Positions 10,225 to 22,460 of a stretch of DNA of 64,000 nucleotides are shown piece by piece. Both the position numbers and the translations under genes were made by a program. Numbering within the stretch: the first letter of the stretch is position 1; the number at the start of each line of letters is the position of its first letter. This DNA is from Mnemiopsis leidyi (lineage: Eukaryota; Ctenophora; Tentaculata; Lobata; Bolinopsidae), in NCBI GenBank assembly GCA_000226015.1, contig JH153929.1:96111-160110 (forward strand), in the 5' to 3' direction. The notes under the pieces were generated by a model. It had not been told where the DNA came from. It searched no databases and worked only from the letters and a program-made list of their open reading frames with translations.

Positions 10225-13200
10225 CTAAAACAGCTCCAATCTGTCCTCGTGTTGCCGTAACAACTGCATAGTTCGCTCAACCCTCGAAACCGCACCTCCC
10301 AAATCACTGGAATCAACTAACGAGGAACTGTTTGACTCAACTGATGATCTTTCCAGAGTAGAGTTGGTGATTGCTCTGTTACTGTTACTGATTTGTTGTT
10401 TACTGTGACTGGTGGCTTCACTAAATTGTGTTTGGAGTTGTGATGTTGTGTCTTTGGCAGCAGACACTTTTGTCGAACTTGAGTGCATTTTTTCAAACTT
10501 TTTTATTCTTTTTCGGCGTGTAAAGGTCGATTCATCCTCGTCAACGCGTATTCTGCGGAAATTTAAAGTTTAAAGGTTATCACTGTCTCAGAGTTAACAA
10601 CTTCATAACATCGACACTCGGCAGAGTGTAAAAATAGAAGTGCTTTCAAAAAGCTACACGTTTCTCAATCTGAGCTGACACTAGAGGCGATAAAGTGAAA
10701 TATAAAACCTGATTAAAAACCAGCGATAACCAATCGGCCATCATGCAGCACACAAAAGGATACTTGTGACACTTGTCAACGTTTTTTAACTCACCTCTTT
10801 GCTTGTCCGCTTAGAATTAGTTCAGACACAGAGGTACCAGGCCTGTCTGCCACACCGACACATCGTCCAGTAATGTCCAAGCTTGACCCCACTTCATCCC
10901 GCACTATTGATAATGACGCCACTTCATTTCGTGGAGTTGATAGTGACGCCACTTCATTTCGTGGAGTTGATAGTGAGTCCAGCGCTCCACCACACTCCTC
11001 GCGCCACCGGTCTATCCTATCTTTTAGTGTGGTGTGGTGTACAGGTCTACAGTCCACTGTGAAGGGAATACCGGTAAACGGATCGGAACTTTCTCGACCC
11101 CATTTTGACTCCGCGACAGTGTGCTTCTCAACTGTACTGAAATAGATGTGTAGTCAGCTAGTCATAAATTCATTGCATTCATAATCAGCCATCAATTTGT
11201 AGCCAAGTAGGTCTGCTTGTAAGTGTATGTCAACAAACAACCTTAGTCGATCAAGCAGAACAATAATTAATTGTTTTTAATGAAAAATTTTGACCACATT
11301 AGTAAAACTAAAAGCCATTCCACTGTCTTTTCATGCATCGTTAACCACATTTTCAAGTTTCTGCTTGCAATTTATCAACGTTATACCAATGCTGATTTTA
11401 ATATCCTGGCCATAACTCATAAAATACGCTTGAAAGAAGATCACAGAAACACAGAACACTTCTTCTGTCTTTGTAAGCGAATTCCTAGCACGATTTAAGA
11501 GTTTGTGAGCACCCGATTTAAACATTTCTCAACTGACGACCAGGTAACAGCTGCTAAGAGCATTGTTTTCTCCGATATCGTATAAGAAGGTTTGCAAGCA
11601 TCAACACTTTGCCGTAGAGGCGGACCATGGAACGCTCGATTTAAATAAAAAAGCTGCACGCTAAACTATGAATTAGATTACTACGACGTTTGTTTAGTCT
11701 GCAAGATCTTGGTATTGCTACTTTCTCTGTATCTAGATATGCCAGGACCGCTCTGCTGCAGGTGGTGGTCATCAAGATATTATCATTTTTTGTATCTTGT
11801 CTTTACGGTGCTCTGATCTTGCTGCAATTAGTTAGGAACGAAGATATACTGTATTTCTCTACGAGATGGACAAGAAAGAGTATTTGTTCTTCAGGAACAA
11901 TCTCAAACGAACTGTACTCTCCCAGTCGCGTTATCTGTGTCCCAGGAAGCGTGTCCAGCCTGCAACTAAGACCTTGTATACCTCACAGAGCGTGCCACTA
12001 CTTCCCGGTTCTTGTCGGGATATCATCAAAAATAAATCTTTTCAAAAGTCTATCACAAGCTCGGAGGACGACTTCAAATCGTCCAAATCAATGATAACGA
12101 ACACAGGCAGGAAGTCTGGGACGACAAAGAAGAGTCTGACGGTGACGATACCTACAGCCAGGCCGTGGTCTTGTTACTCGGACAACAGTTCCTTTCCGTC
12201 ATGTACTTCGTCCGAGAGTAAGTCTTGGAACATTCTCAGTCCGGTGTATATAACGAGACACGGAGCAGCTTCGTCAGGTCGTCACGTGACGTCATCAAGC
12301 TGTCACGTGACGTCATCAAACTCGAGCACGTGGGGAAGTTTTGCGGAGGAAACGCTGTCGGGGGATATGTTTGGCAGACAAAGTGAGGTAGAGAAGAGTT
12401 TGTCAGAGGAATTAGAAAAATGCAGTGAGACGTCAGGTGACAGTGACCAGTTAACTGACGTCATATCAGGAGTGTGTTTATTGGACTCCTTGGACAAGAT
12501 TAACATCAAAGGGGGCAGGAGAAAGAATGTCACTGGACCTATAAAGGTTGTCAAGTCGGTTTTACACAGACAAATTCCCTAGTAAGATTTACTTGATTGA
12601 TCTGACGTTAACAGACGTAAAATGAATAATCATCAAAGAGTGGAAACATATCAAGAGAACAGAGTGAAATATTCATACTTGACAATGTACCTCAAATCCA
12701 CGATATTTCCGCTGGGAAGAATGACTGGACAGAACATTAAATGTCTGGTGATGGCATCCAGAAATTCTTCGGGAGCCGAGGTTGATTCAGTCAGACTCCC
12801 TAACTCTGATGTGGAAGATTTCGGTTTTTCGGTCGAAATTAAAGATGAAGTTTGTTTGCTGGAAGTTTTCTTCTCTTTTTGCAACTTTTCCTGCAAGATA
12901 TTCATGTGTTGGCGGGACAGATACATTATTTGATTTTCAATATAGAAAGCTTGCATAAATTACAAGAATGAAAATCAAGCATTTGCAATTATTATCAATC
13001 ATACAATAACTTTTTATCACGACTACCTGCCTTATTTCATCTTTTACATCTCTGATTAACTTGTCAATGTCTTTTCGTGTGATATTTTCTGAAATAAGTA
13101 TCATAAAATAGTAGCGGGCTTTTATCTGTTAGAGTAAAAACAAAAAAATGAGTTGATATTATAACAAATTTTACAAACAAACTTTACAAACAAACTTTAC

Positions 13201-14329
13201 AACCAAACTTTTTACAAAGCAGTTTGTCACAAATTATAGTTAAACGCAGATTCACTGAGCTTAATTAGAAGCAAAGAATAGAGCACTATAACACTATTTA
13301 ATCGCGGTACGCTTTCCAAATAGTGGGAGAAGAAACATGCGCGGTAAATAAAGAGAGTTCGGAAAACCGTGAAATTTTAAGAAACCAACCTCTCAGGAGG
13401 TACTCTCTACTAAGTTTCCCTACATTTCCAAGAACTCTCACTTCCCTCAAACACCTGTCTTTACCCATCGTCTCCAGCACAATGCGCACACACTGACATG
13501 CACCAGTGTCGCACGTCTCGGGTAGCGGCAGGATGGGCATGTCACGCGGGAGGTGCTGGGAGGAGAGGGAGGAGGGGGAAGAGAGGATGATGGTGGAGGA
13601 TGGAGGAGAGAGGGAGCAAGTGGAGACGAGGGACATGTGGAACGGCCGGGTAGTTTTTGTTTGGGCTGGTATGTTTCTACAAACCCAAACTTGAGCCTGT
13701 TGGAATTTTGGGAGTGTTTACGTACTAGGTATAACTTGGGTTGACTGGATTATGATTTGAAATGTTAATAGGAATTAGGATTAAAGCATTGAAGATATAA
13801 CTAAATAAGGAGCAAGTGGTTAAAGAAGCAAGTGATTAAAGAAGCGAGTAAAAAATCAAATATCTTGAAGCTCCACACCTGAGTAGGTTTAGAAGTGGTG
13901 GTAGTGAACTGTACAGCAAGTAGAGCTACTGGGAATGTAAATATCAAGTCTACCGCCACTATCCCACTGACGTATAATGCTGGCTTGTAACCTGAAACAA
14001 AGTTGTTGGATTAGGATTAAGGTAAACGAGTAAAGACATCCCAGGCCATGACATGACGTTACTCACTACTCAGCCTATGAGACAATTTGAAGGCAGTGTT
14101 AATCTGAGAAATGACTATAGTCTGTTACGAGTCAGCTATCATTAACCTTTTGAAGCTAACCTACTTAGACAAAAACACAAACATGTTCAAAATGAGGGAT
14201 TTCACTTTTCTAACCAGTTTCCCGTTTCCGCGGGTCAGTGCTGATTATGTTTGTTAGAAAGTGGACATCATCGTCCACTGCACTGGCTCTGACTGTGGTT
14301 CCTAGTCGGCTGTCACACAGATCTATCAT
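10225..14329 (-). CDS. UBOX5: U-box E3 ubiquitin ligase, UBOX5/RNF37 orthologue
   Basis: Seven minus-strand exons: 14329-14215, 13991-13879, 13696-13390, 13088-13027, 12890-12691, 11136-10795 and 10552-10225. All phases match, giving 488 residues. The start MIDLCDSRLGTTV and GYKPALYVSG resemble the RNF37 N-terminal domain. The U-box spans about residues 239-305: PEEFLDAITRHLMFCPVILP, SGNIVDLSTVEKH, then WGRESSDPFTGIPF and TLKDRIDRW. This order and wording is characteristic of RNF37, which acts with an E2 to build ubiquitin chains. Exon 6 also carries three in-frame 10-residue repeats (SLSTPRNEVA-type). The last exon is Ser/Thr-rich, ends RQHEDRLELF, and shows no RING finger, although vertebrate UBOX5 has one at the C-terminus. 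A separate ORF is nested antisense in intron 5. Confidence 0.93.
10900..10985. repeat. 30-bp coding minisatellite in UBOX5 exon 6
   Basis: Two near-identical and one diverged copy of a 30-bp unit (containing catttcgtggagttgatag) encode tandem decapeptides of the type STPRNEVASL. Because the unit is a multiple of three, copy-number change keeps the frame. Confidence 0.85.
11866..12582 (+). CDS. Ser-rich hypothetical protein nested antisense in UBOX5 intron 5
   Basis: A single open frame of 238 codons, starting MDKKEYLFFRNNLKRTV and ending VVKSVLHRQIP, lies wholly within the intron between UBOX5 exons 5 (12691) and 6 (11136), on the opposite strand. At this base composition a run of about 240 sense codons is unlikely by chance (my rough estimate is well below 0.01 per window). 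The product is basic at the N-terminus, Ser/Thr-rich in the middle with two copies of a HVTSS-type motif, and acidic near residues 165-200. No signal peptide, membrane segment or known domain is seen. No canonical polyadenylation signal follows the stop closely, so its transcript may overlap UBOX5 exon 5. A spliced 5' exon is possible. I do not recognise a family. Confidence 0.5.
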   Translation: MDKKEYLFFRNNLKRTVLSQSRYLCPRKRVQPATKTLYTSQSVPLLPGSCRDIIKNKSFQKSITSSEDDFKSSKSMITNTGRKSGTTKKSLTVTIPTARPWSCYSDNSSFPSCTSSESKSWNILSPVYITRHGAASSGRHVTSSSCHVTSSNSSTWGSFAEETLSGDMFGRQSEVEKSLSEELEKCSETSGDSDQLTDVISGVCLLDSLDKINIKGGRRKNVTGPIKVVKSVLHRQIP

Positions 14330-14734
14330 ATGACCTCACAGGTACATCACTAAATAATTGTCAGTCTTTTAAAGCTACACGCTATACATCAGCCGATATC
14401 AAAAGATTTGAAATGAAAACACTAACAAACTTGTGTCAAACTTTTGAGCAACAGTTTTCTATTAAGTTTTGGTTTGCCAAGTGTACAACGAAAGAAGATA
14501 GTTGCATTTGTTTAGAATTATGATCTCATTTCAAGGTATGAAATTCATCTTATAAAAGAATAAAATAACAAACTAGGCGAAATTTAACATAATAAATTAC
14601 CAGAATGGAAGTTAAATTGCCATGCACCGTTACAAAAACGATCACATCAGAGACAAATGAGTAGTCTTTTCCTGTTTATGTTCAATACGTAGTTAGACTT
14701 TGACGGATGAGCGAGGAAGGGAAATGAATACACT

Positions 14735-15436
14735 TTATAGAGCTAGCTTGACATTTTCCCCTGGTTTAAAAGCGGGCTGGCCCAAGAACGGACAACTGGC
14801 ACACCTAAACGCGTCCCCTAGATAACAACTTCCGCAGGCAGATTTGAACTCTGGTGGAGGAGCACCTGCCAACTCCTCCGCGTACCCACAGCTGCAGTTT
14901 TTACAGGCTTTCTTTTTCTCGCTCTTGGGACCGCATGTGTACAACTTCTTGTTGGGGGCCACTTTATCTTCCTCTGTTAGCAAGTCGTCTGGATCTATTA
15001 GATCTTCTAAATCATCTTCAGCATCCAACTTCCAAACTTTTGGGGCAAGTTTTATCGCTGTTGAGGTTCCAAAAGCACAAGCTGGTGACTTGGCAATCGT
15101 TAGATTTTCTGAAATTTGCTGTGAGTCACTGAAACCATTGATAAGCAAGTCTAATGATACAGAGGAATTGTCTCCATTGAAAATCGCAATGATGCCACTA
15201 GATTTCATTGATTTCTGGATAAGCTCGTAGTCTAAGTCCTTTTCTGCTCCAAAGTAGCCCACAACAACAACATTGTATGAAGTATCTGATGATCCTAGCC
15301 TCTCCATGAGTTCAAATGATACTGAAAATCCATCAAGAGAAGATTTAGCAAGCTGTAGTGCGTCAACTGTAACCTCAGAAGGTCTGATTATTAGAACAGA
15401 AGAGTTTGGAGAAATGTGGGGCTTTAGTGCTTCCAT
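14735..15436 (-). CDS. CIAPIN1: Anamorsin, cytosolic Fe-S cluster assembly factor (CIAPIN1/Dre2)
   Basis: A single exon of 233 residues starting [17 protein letters not shown]. The C-terminal half has the two Fe-S binding motifs of the family. The first is a Cys-rich stretch with [20 protein letters not shown] (the CX8CX2CXC pattern); the second is the twin CX2C motif in [20 protein letters not shown], followed by GQPAFKPGE. The N-terminal part is a methyltransferase-like domain, shorter than in the roughly 310-residue human protein. The acidic linker with [13 protein letters not shown] is also typical. Anamorsin accepts electrons from NDOR1/Tah18 for cytosolic Fe-S assembly (family knowledge). 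A candidate splice acceptor (gatttgtaacag) ends three bases before the ATG, so a 5' UTR intron or trans-splicing is possible. No coding intron is present, unlike in vertebrates. Confidence 0.95.
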   Translation of the reverse strand: MEALKPHISPNSSVLIIRPSEVTVDALQLAKSSLDGFSVSFELMERLGSSDTSYNVVVVGYFGAEKDLDYELIQKSMKSSGIIAIFNGDNSSVSLDLLINGFSDSQQISENLTIAKSPACAFGTSTAIKLAPKVWKLDAEDDLEDLIDPDDLLTEEDKVAPNKKLYTCGPKSEKKKACKNCSCGYAEELAGAPPPEFKSACGSCYLGDAFRCASCPFLGQPAFKPGENVKLAL

Positions 15437-15945
15437 ATCCTGTTACAAATCATCATGGGGTCAATGTTGAATACAAAAAGTGAAGTAATGCAGGTAAATG
15501 TGACTGTTAATTAGAAAACAAATCAAAGATAAAGAAATGTTATATCAACGAGTGAAATGTATCGTCCACAAAATCCAAGGTAGGACAATGACAAGTAATA
15601 TAATGTCACTTAAATGTGACACAATCTTATGAAAGTATAAGAATACACCGAGTACTGAATAAACTATGAAAATTTTTCAGCTTGTCAACGATTACAAACA
15701 TTTAGGTACTGAAGCATTCATATTGAGATACATAATTATTGTGTTTACCAATATAATTATCTAACCAAAGAATATGTGTCAGATGAGTTATTAGGTATTG
15801 ATAAAATTAAGATTCTTCTGCAACTAATAGTGTTCAATTAGCAAATTGATAAACATCTTGATTCTCGACAAATTGATAAAAACCTTGACGAATTTTGTGA
15901 AAATCCTGAGATTAGATATCAGGTAGAATATTTTTCTGAAATTTT

Positions 15946-17097
15946 TCAGTCATTCGTATACAACTTTGAAACATCCTCGTATGGGATATCAGTAACAGTT
16001 CTCCCTTTGCACACACCTGAACTGATGGTCACATTAACTGTGAACTCTTCAACATTAAGTTTATCGAGGATTGCTTGGGAGCCCTCGTAAGCACCATTCA
16101 ACACTAGAACTTTCCGACCGACTTGGGGAATAACGGTCTCTATATGTGACTGATCCAGTTTGACCTTTTTCCCAGTTTTTATTACTTTGACTTTAGCACC
16201 ATATGTATCAAAAACTTCTTCAATTATGCCCTTGGCTTTATAAAAGTCCTTTCCAAGTTCTTTAGCAACAATTTTAACAACAATTTTTTCAGCAAGCCAA
16301 GAATCTTTCTTCTTTTTTCTCTTTTTTCCAGCTTCATTCTCAGCTATAAGTTCTTCTATTGCAGACCTCTTTTTATCACTCTTCTTCTTGCCACTAAACT
16401 TACTTACTTTACCATTGTCAACTTGCAAAGCATTGTTCTTAACAACAGGTTCGACTTTTTTAACACCAATAGACTTGGGCATGGCAAACACCACCTTTTC
16501 CTCGCTCTCTTCATCTCTCTGAAGTACGGTACTAACTGATGGACCATCATCAGTTGCTCTGGCTTTAGCACGCTCCATTTGTTCTAATAAGAGCCTTTCT
16601 TGTCTTTCCTCGTCTGTTGCTGCCATTTTGTTCTTCTTTTCTGCTCTTGCTATTGCCTCAGGATCTCTGTCTATATATGTTACAAACCACCCCTTTTCAG
16701 TTTCATCTGCTTTTACAATACCTTCCCTCCCAAGCCACTTAACAAACTCAGTAAGAGTCTCCCACTGTGTTGAGTTCATATGCACGTGATCCCTATCACA
16801 GATGTATTCTTGGTAGGCGTGGTTAGCATTAACACGACGTCCATTGAACCGTCTCTTAAGCAAACCGACATATTCATCTTTGAACTCCAAAGAAAACTGA
16901 TCAAGGTAAGAATCTGAATTATCTGCAAAAAGAAGCAGTTGCCGTTGGTGTGATTCTGACATGGTATGGCACTTAAATCCATTCTCATCTCGACACTGTT
17001 TTTGACACATTTGACAGTAGAATTTTAGCTTTTGAAGACCTTTAGCTTTTATCCTGTTGCCAATAGCTTTTGGGGTGAGGAATCCGTGTTTACCCAT
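15946..17097 (-). CDS. KIN: DNA/RNA-binding protein KIN17
   Basis: A single open frame of 383 residues, close to the human length of 393. It starts MGKHGFLTPKAIGNRIKAKG. A C2H2 zinc finger has Cys28, Cys31, His44 and His50. Next comes the conserved winged-helix KIN17 domain (NANHAYQEYICDRDHVHMNS, then WETLTEFVKWLGREG), a Lys-rich linker with KKRKKKKDSW, and a C-terminal tandem SH3-like/KOW region ending near DIPYEDVSKLY. KIN17 acts in the nucleus in DNA replication, repair and RNA metabolism. Splice-acceptor-like tttacacag lies three bases before the ATG. The gene lacks introns although neighbours on the same strand are intron-rich. It lies 510 bp upstream of CIAPIN1 and 453 bp downstream of AK3. 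Confidence 0.97.
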   Translation of the reverse strand: MGKHGFLTPKAIGNRIKAKGLQKLKFYCQMCQKQCRDENGFKCHTMSESHQRQLLLFADNSDSYLDQFSLEFKDEYVGLLKRRFNGRRVNANHAYQEYICDRDHVHMNSTQWETLTEFVKWLGREGIVKADETEKGWFVTYIDRDPEAIARAEKKNKMAATDEERQERLLLEQMERAKARATDDGPSVSTVLQRDEESEEKVVFAMPKSIGVKKVEPVVKNNALQVDNGKVSKFSGKKKSDKKRSAIEELIAENEAGKKRKKKKDSWLAEKIVVKIVAKELGKDFYKAKGIIEEVFDTYGAKVKVIKTGKKVKLDQSHIETVIPQVGRKVLVLNGAYEGSQAILDKLNVEEFTVNVTISSGVCKGRTVTDIPYEDVSKLYTND

Positions 17098-17549
17098 TGC
17101 CTGTGTAAATTTACTTGATCAATATTTAATGCACCATAAATAATTTACAATAATGATCTAGTTTAAGTTGTAGAGCACTTGCACAGAATTGGTGTAACGG
17201 AAATGGTGAATGATTAAACCATGTTACAACAAAAAATCAAAAGCATTCAACTTCAATTTATATGTCAGTTATGTCAGTAAATTACCCGATTGTATCTAAA
17301 GATAAGATGTACAAAACTTAATCTCTGGGCATCTATGCCTCTATCTTTCTATCAAAACAACTGAAATGTATGTGTCAACTGACACATTCGCATTTAAAGT
17401 CGAAATCAACCCTATGATATGATAAAATATTAAAGTTTAAAAAAGCTCATGGGAATAATTAAAAAAAAAGCATTTGCACAATTATAGTTAATACTGCAAT
17501 CGAAAAACAATAAACGAAAATTATGTCATATTTTATTTTCCTGTCCACA

Positions 17550-19434
<1,885 letters not shown>

Positions 19435-19829
19435 AATACTTAGTAGGAAAATAAAGATCCTAAAGAGCAACACCTAAATACATTTTCTATTTCAGAAATT
19501 CATATCTTGTGATATAATTCTAAAGAGGCATTCTAGTCAACCTTAATCATGAAAAGGACTATAGGGAATGATATTTAACTAAGGTATAATCAGCCAGAAT
19601 ATAACAGGTGTTATACCTATTGAGATATTGCAGAACAGTGTTTAATTTGTTACAGTGAAGTCTGAAGATGCTGACATAACTTAACTTTCAATTGTTAACA
19701 AATTTATTCATGATTATTGAGGTATCAAATGCTGTTTCATGTGGAGTTTGATTTTGAATAAATTATAATAAATTACGTTAAGCTGATAACTGATATAATC
19801 TACACACAAAATATTAACATATATTAATA

Positions 19830-19910
19830 TACAGTAAACCGTCGATTTACCGGGCCTCTCAGGGGGAAAGGGTTGAGGCCCGGTAAAAAGAGGGGCCCGG
19901 TAAATAGAAT
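19830..19910. mobile_element. Pogo/Tigger-like terminal sequence with hairpin
   Basis: TACAGTAAACCGTCGATTTA, a TA dinucleotide followed by CAGT and a CGATTTA block, resembles termini of pogo-like DNA transposons (family knowledge). Right after it, tttaccgggcctc (19846-19858) pairs exactly with gaggcccggtaaa (19875-19887), and ggcccggtaaa is repeated at about 19893. No transposase is seen; it is probably a non-autonomous element whose other end is lost near the N gap. Confidence 0.5.
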
Positions 19911-20378
19911 TTGACTTAAGTTGTTGATAGCTATACATAAACATAATCGGAATCGCAATCAAATTTCTTGTTAAAAGTGCTCCTTGAGTGATTTAAAACT
20001 GTGACTGTGAGAATGGATCAAACGTTCTGAATTACATTTTCGATCAGTAATCTCAAGGTCGATCGCTTTATTGTGTATGTATGCCGTGGTTAAATTACAT
20101 ATATCAGTACACCTGCATGTTAAGGTTCTATCACGGTGCCACATGGTGAAGAGATACCATTACCAAAATATCATTTGTGCCGTTCCCTGCTATTGAAAGC
20201 TCATATTCCATGGCCTTGTCCGACTCTTAATCGATCTACGTATCATGCCATCGGCGTATGCAATCACGTCATGCTGATACACGATCGTGTGCTAGACTGT
20301 TGTCAAGCATCTCGTGTATCTTTATCAGGGCAGTATGCCAGTATAGCATGCCTTAATTGGTACTGAAGGAGCCGTATA

Positions 20379-20389
20379 NNNNNNNNNNN
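20379..20389. other. Assembly gap (short N run)
   Basis: A run of about ten Ns. The 45 bases after it (ataactgatcatataatctac and on) closely repeat 19786-19828, so the join may duplicate sequence or splice two haplotypes. Confidence 0.9.
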
Positions 20390-20886
20390 ATAACTGATCA
20401 TATAATCTACACACAAATATTAACATATATATAAGATTTATCATCACATCAACCTCAATTGGGCAGCTCATTTTCCTGCCTAATGGCATCTCACTACGGC
20501 ACTGATAGTCAATTCAGAATATTCATGGACTGGCACCGTGCCGTGCCGAGTCAGGTATGATCTGACAACCAGCTAGAAAGAACTATTTCAGATAGAATGT
20601 ATAAAAAGAATCATGATGCTTGTGCAGCAGTCACCATAGCCTCTATGAAAGATAAATGAAAGCAAGAATAGCCTAAGACTAGACCCCCTGTTACAAGTAG
20701 ACCTTCGTACCATTTTATCCTCACCTTACTTCAGGATTAACCTTGAATTCAATTTGTTTGAGTTTGCTTGTTGTCCGAACCTCTATGAATTGTCCGAGAA
20801 TAATTTAATGGGAGGGTGCATGTGAAATGAAACTAATTTGAATGAGGGTCTCAGGGTCCAGCAAAAGTGAGACAAAAAATATCAAT

Positions 20887-20934
20887 TTTTTAATCGGTTT
20901 AGCAAGCAGACAAGCTTGCTAAACCGATTAAAAT
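20887..20934. repeat. Perfect hairpin, about 20-bp stem
   Basis: aatcggtttagcaagc with preceding Ts pairs exactly with gcttgctaaaccgatt plus following As, around the loop agacaa. Same style as the hairpins at 5124, 7784 and 8431. Confidence 0.88.
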
Positions 20935-20999
20935 TTGGGCCAGTCCTCTCACGACTCACACCTGCTTGAGCCAGGTGCGGTGACCTGGAGATTTCGATT

Positions 21000-21250
21000 T
21001 TGAGATTTGACTAACAGTGAACAACATAGGACGTTTTACAGGACAATAAAACAATAAATTTTCAATAAAACAATAAATCTAAGTTTCTTGCCATTTATCA
21101 CAAAGCAACACGAAAATCTTGACAAAGTCAAAGTTTAGATAGTTGAGAAGCCCTGGACCCATTGTGCGCCGGCATATATATCTTTGTGTGCCGACGCACA
21201 ATATGGGTCCCATTTAAACGTCCTATGTTGTACACGGTTAGAGTTGGATT
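21000..21250. mobile_element. Foldback (MITE-like) element, about 250 bp
   Basis: gtgaacaacataggacgttt at about 21017-21036 is answered by aaacgtcctatgttgtacac at about 21217-21236, and the flanking gactaac/gttagag words also pair loosely. The centre holds another inverted pair, cattgtgcgccggca and tgccgacgcacaat. The whole segment could fold into one long hairpin. No coding capacity. Confidence 0.65.
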
Positions 21251-21360
21251 TGGCTGGAGATTGTGGCACAAGGGGCTTAACAATGCCCTAGCAGGGGGGT
21301 ACAACCCAGCTAGCTGAGGCTCACTTTTTGCTGCTGAGGAGATGTCATCAATATATGTTA

Positions 21361-21645
21361 TGCACTCTTAAACTTCCCTACTATGTGTTCTGTTGCAGCT
21401 TTTGTGTCAATGAAAGAGCCAAATTACCGGAGATCATTTGTGGTGACTTCTATGTCAGGGAACATGGCTTTGTATTGATTGTGTTGACCTTTTTAGGTCC
21501 TTGATAATGAGACAGGTCTTGTTGCGTTGTGGAAAATAGCCCATTCGGGGTCTATTGTCTTTCAAGCTTTCCCACCACTCACCACTGTTTCACATCATTC
21601 GCTTTTCCTGCACCTGTTGAGTCGTATGCATACCACACATTTTAG
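21361..21645 (-). pseudogene. Reverse-transcriptase remnant of a second LINE family
   Basis: Minus-strand translation, with stops and shifts, gives VWYAYDSTGAGKANDVKQW (a decayed YADD catalytic box), then a segment containing RMGYFPQRNKT, then FPDIEVTTNDLR and KAATEH with VGKFKSA. The pattern YADD, WW..L, GYFP..K.W, then TT.G.R.LG is one I recognise from reverse transcriptases common in cnidarian and other invertebrate genomes. It is distinct from the element at 324-1345. Only a core fragment is left. Confidence 0.65.
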
Positions 21646-21746
21646 CAATCTGGTACTATTTCTTTGAGGATGTTACTGAGCACTGACTACTGATTGGCTC
21701 TCTCTACAGTCCACGTAGACTGAGGCCGCCCCTAGGCAATGAGTAT

Positions 21747-22460
21747 CCAATAGAACAATAAAGTTATGTTTCTTGCCATTTATCACAAAGCAGTTCGAAA
21801 ATATGACATTCATTAGTTAAAATAATTAAAGAAGCCCTGAAAATAAAATTGTCTGACTTTGTCCGCGTCCGACCCTCATTCGAAGCGATTAGAGGGAATA
21901 AAATGACAAGAGGGTGCGCGCTGCGGTACGAGAGTTAAAATAATTAAGAAGCCCTTGAGATTCAGCTGAGCTGCACCTCAATCTTGGGTGGTAGCTAACG
22001 GGGCAATGGGGTGCTCTTACTTTTTACTTTTAGGCACACCACAACGTTAGGTACAATTTTTGTGGGGTTCAAGAATACTTGAGCATATGATTATGCAGAA
22101 TGGATTGGATGATAAATAAGGTTCATGGTCCCGATTCAATTCCATTCAATAATACATAATCAATGATAATAATATGACTTAAAAGTATACATTTTCAATT
22201 TGGCTAAACTCATCATTACCTTCAGAACATGGATAATCAGAAACCATACAGAAAACATTAATATTATCTTCATTAGATCAAATGGACAAATAAAAGAATA
22301 TTAATTAAAAGAATATTAATTTTGGAATTGTAAAGAACCATTAAGGGGTCTAAGCGAAAATACCACGTGACTGTTGACTTGTACAGCAGCGCGCACCCTG
22401 ATCCCATCATTTTATTCTCGAATGAGGGTCGGACAAAGTCAGACAACTGTTGACGCGCGT
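21747..22460. mobile_element. Foldback element with about 75-bp inverted ends
   Basis: The segment at 21851-21930 (gactttgtccgcgtccgaccc to gggtgcgcgctgc) is inverted at about 22380-22446 (gcagcgcgcaccctg to gggtcggacaaagtcagac). A third, diverged copy lies at 22893-22965. In addition a direct repeat, tttcttgccatttatcacaa, occurs at about 21079 and 21770, each followed by gaagccct. These mark at least two related non-autonomous insertions. Confidence 0.65.

Noticed and set aside
20136-20366. Plus-strand ORF of 76 codons next to the N gap
   Set aside because: No domain; it lies in a probable insertion or haplotype-duplicated segment.
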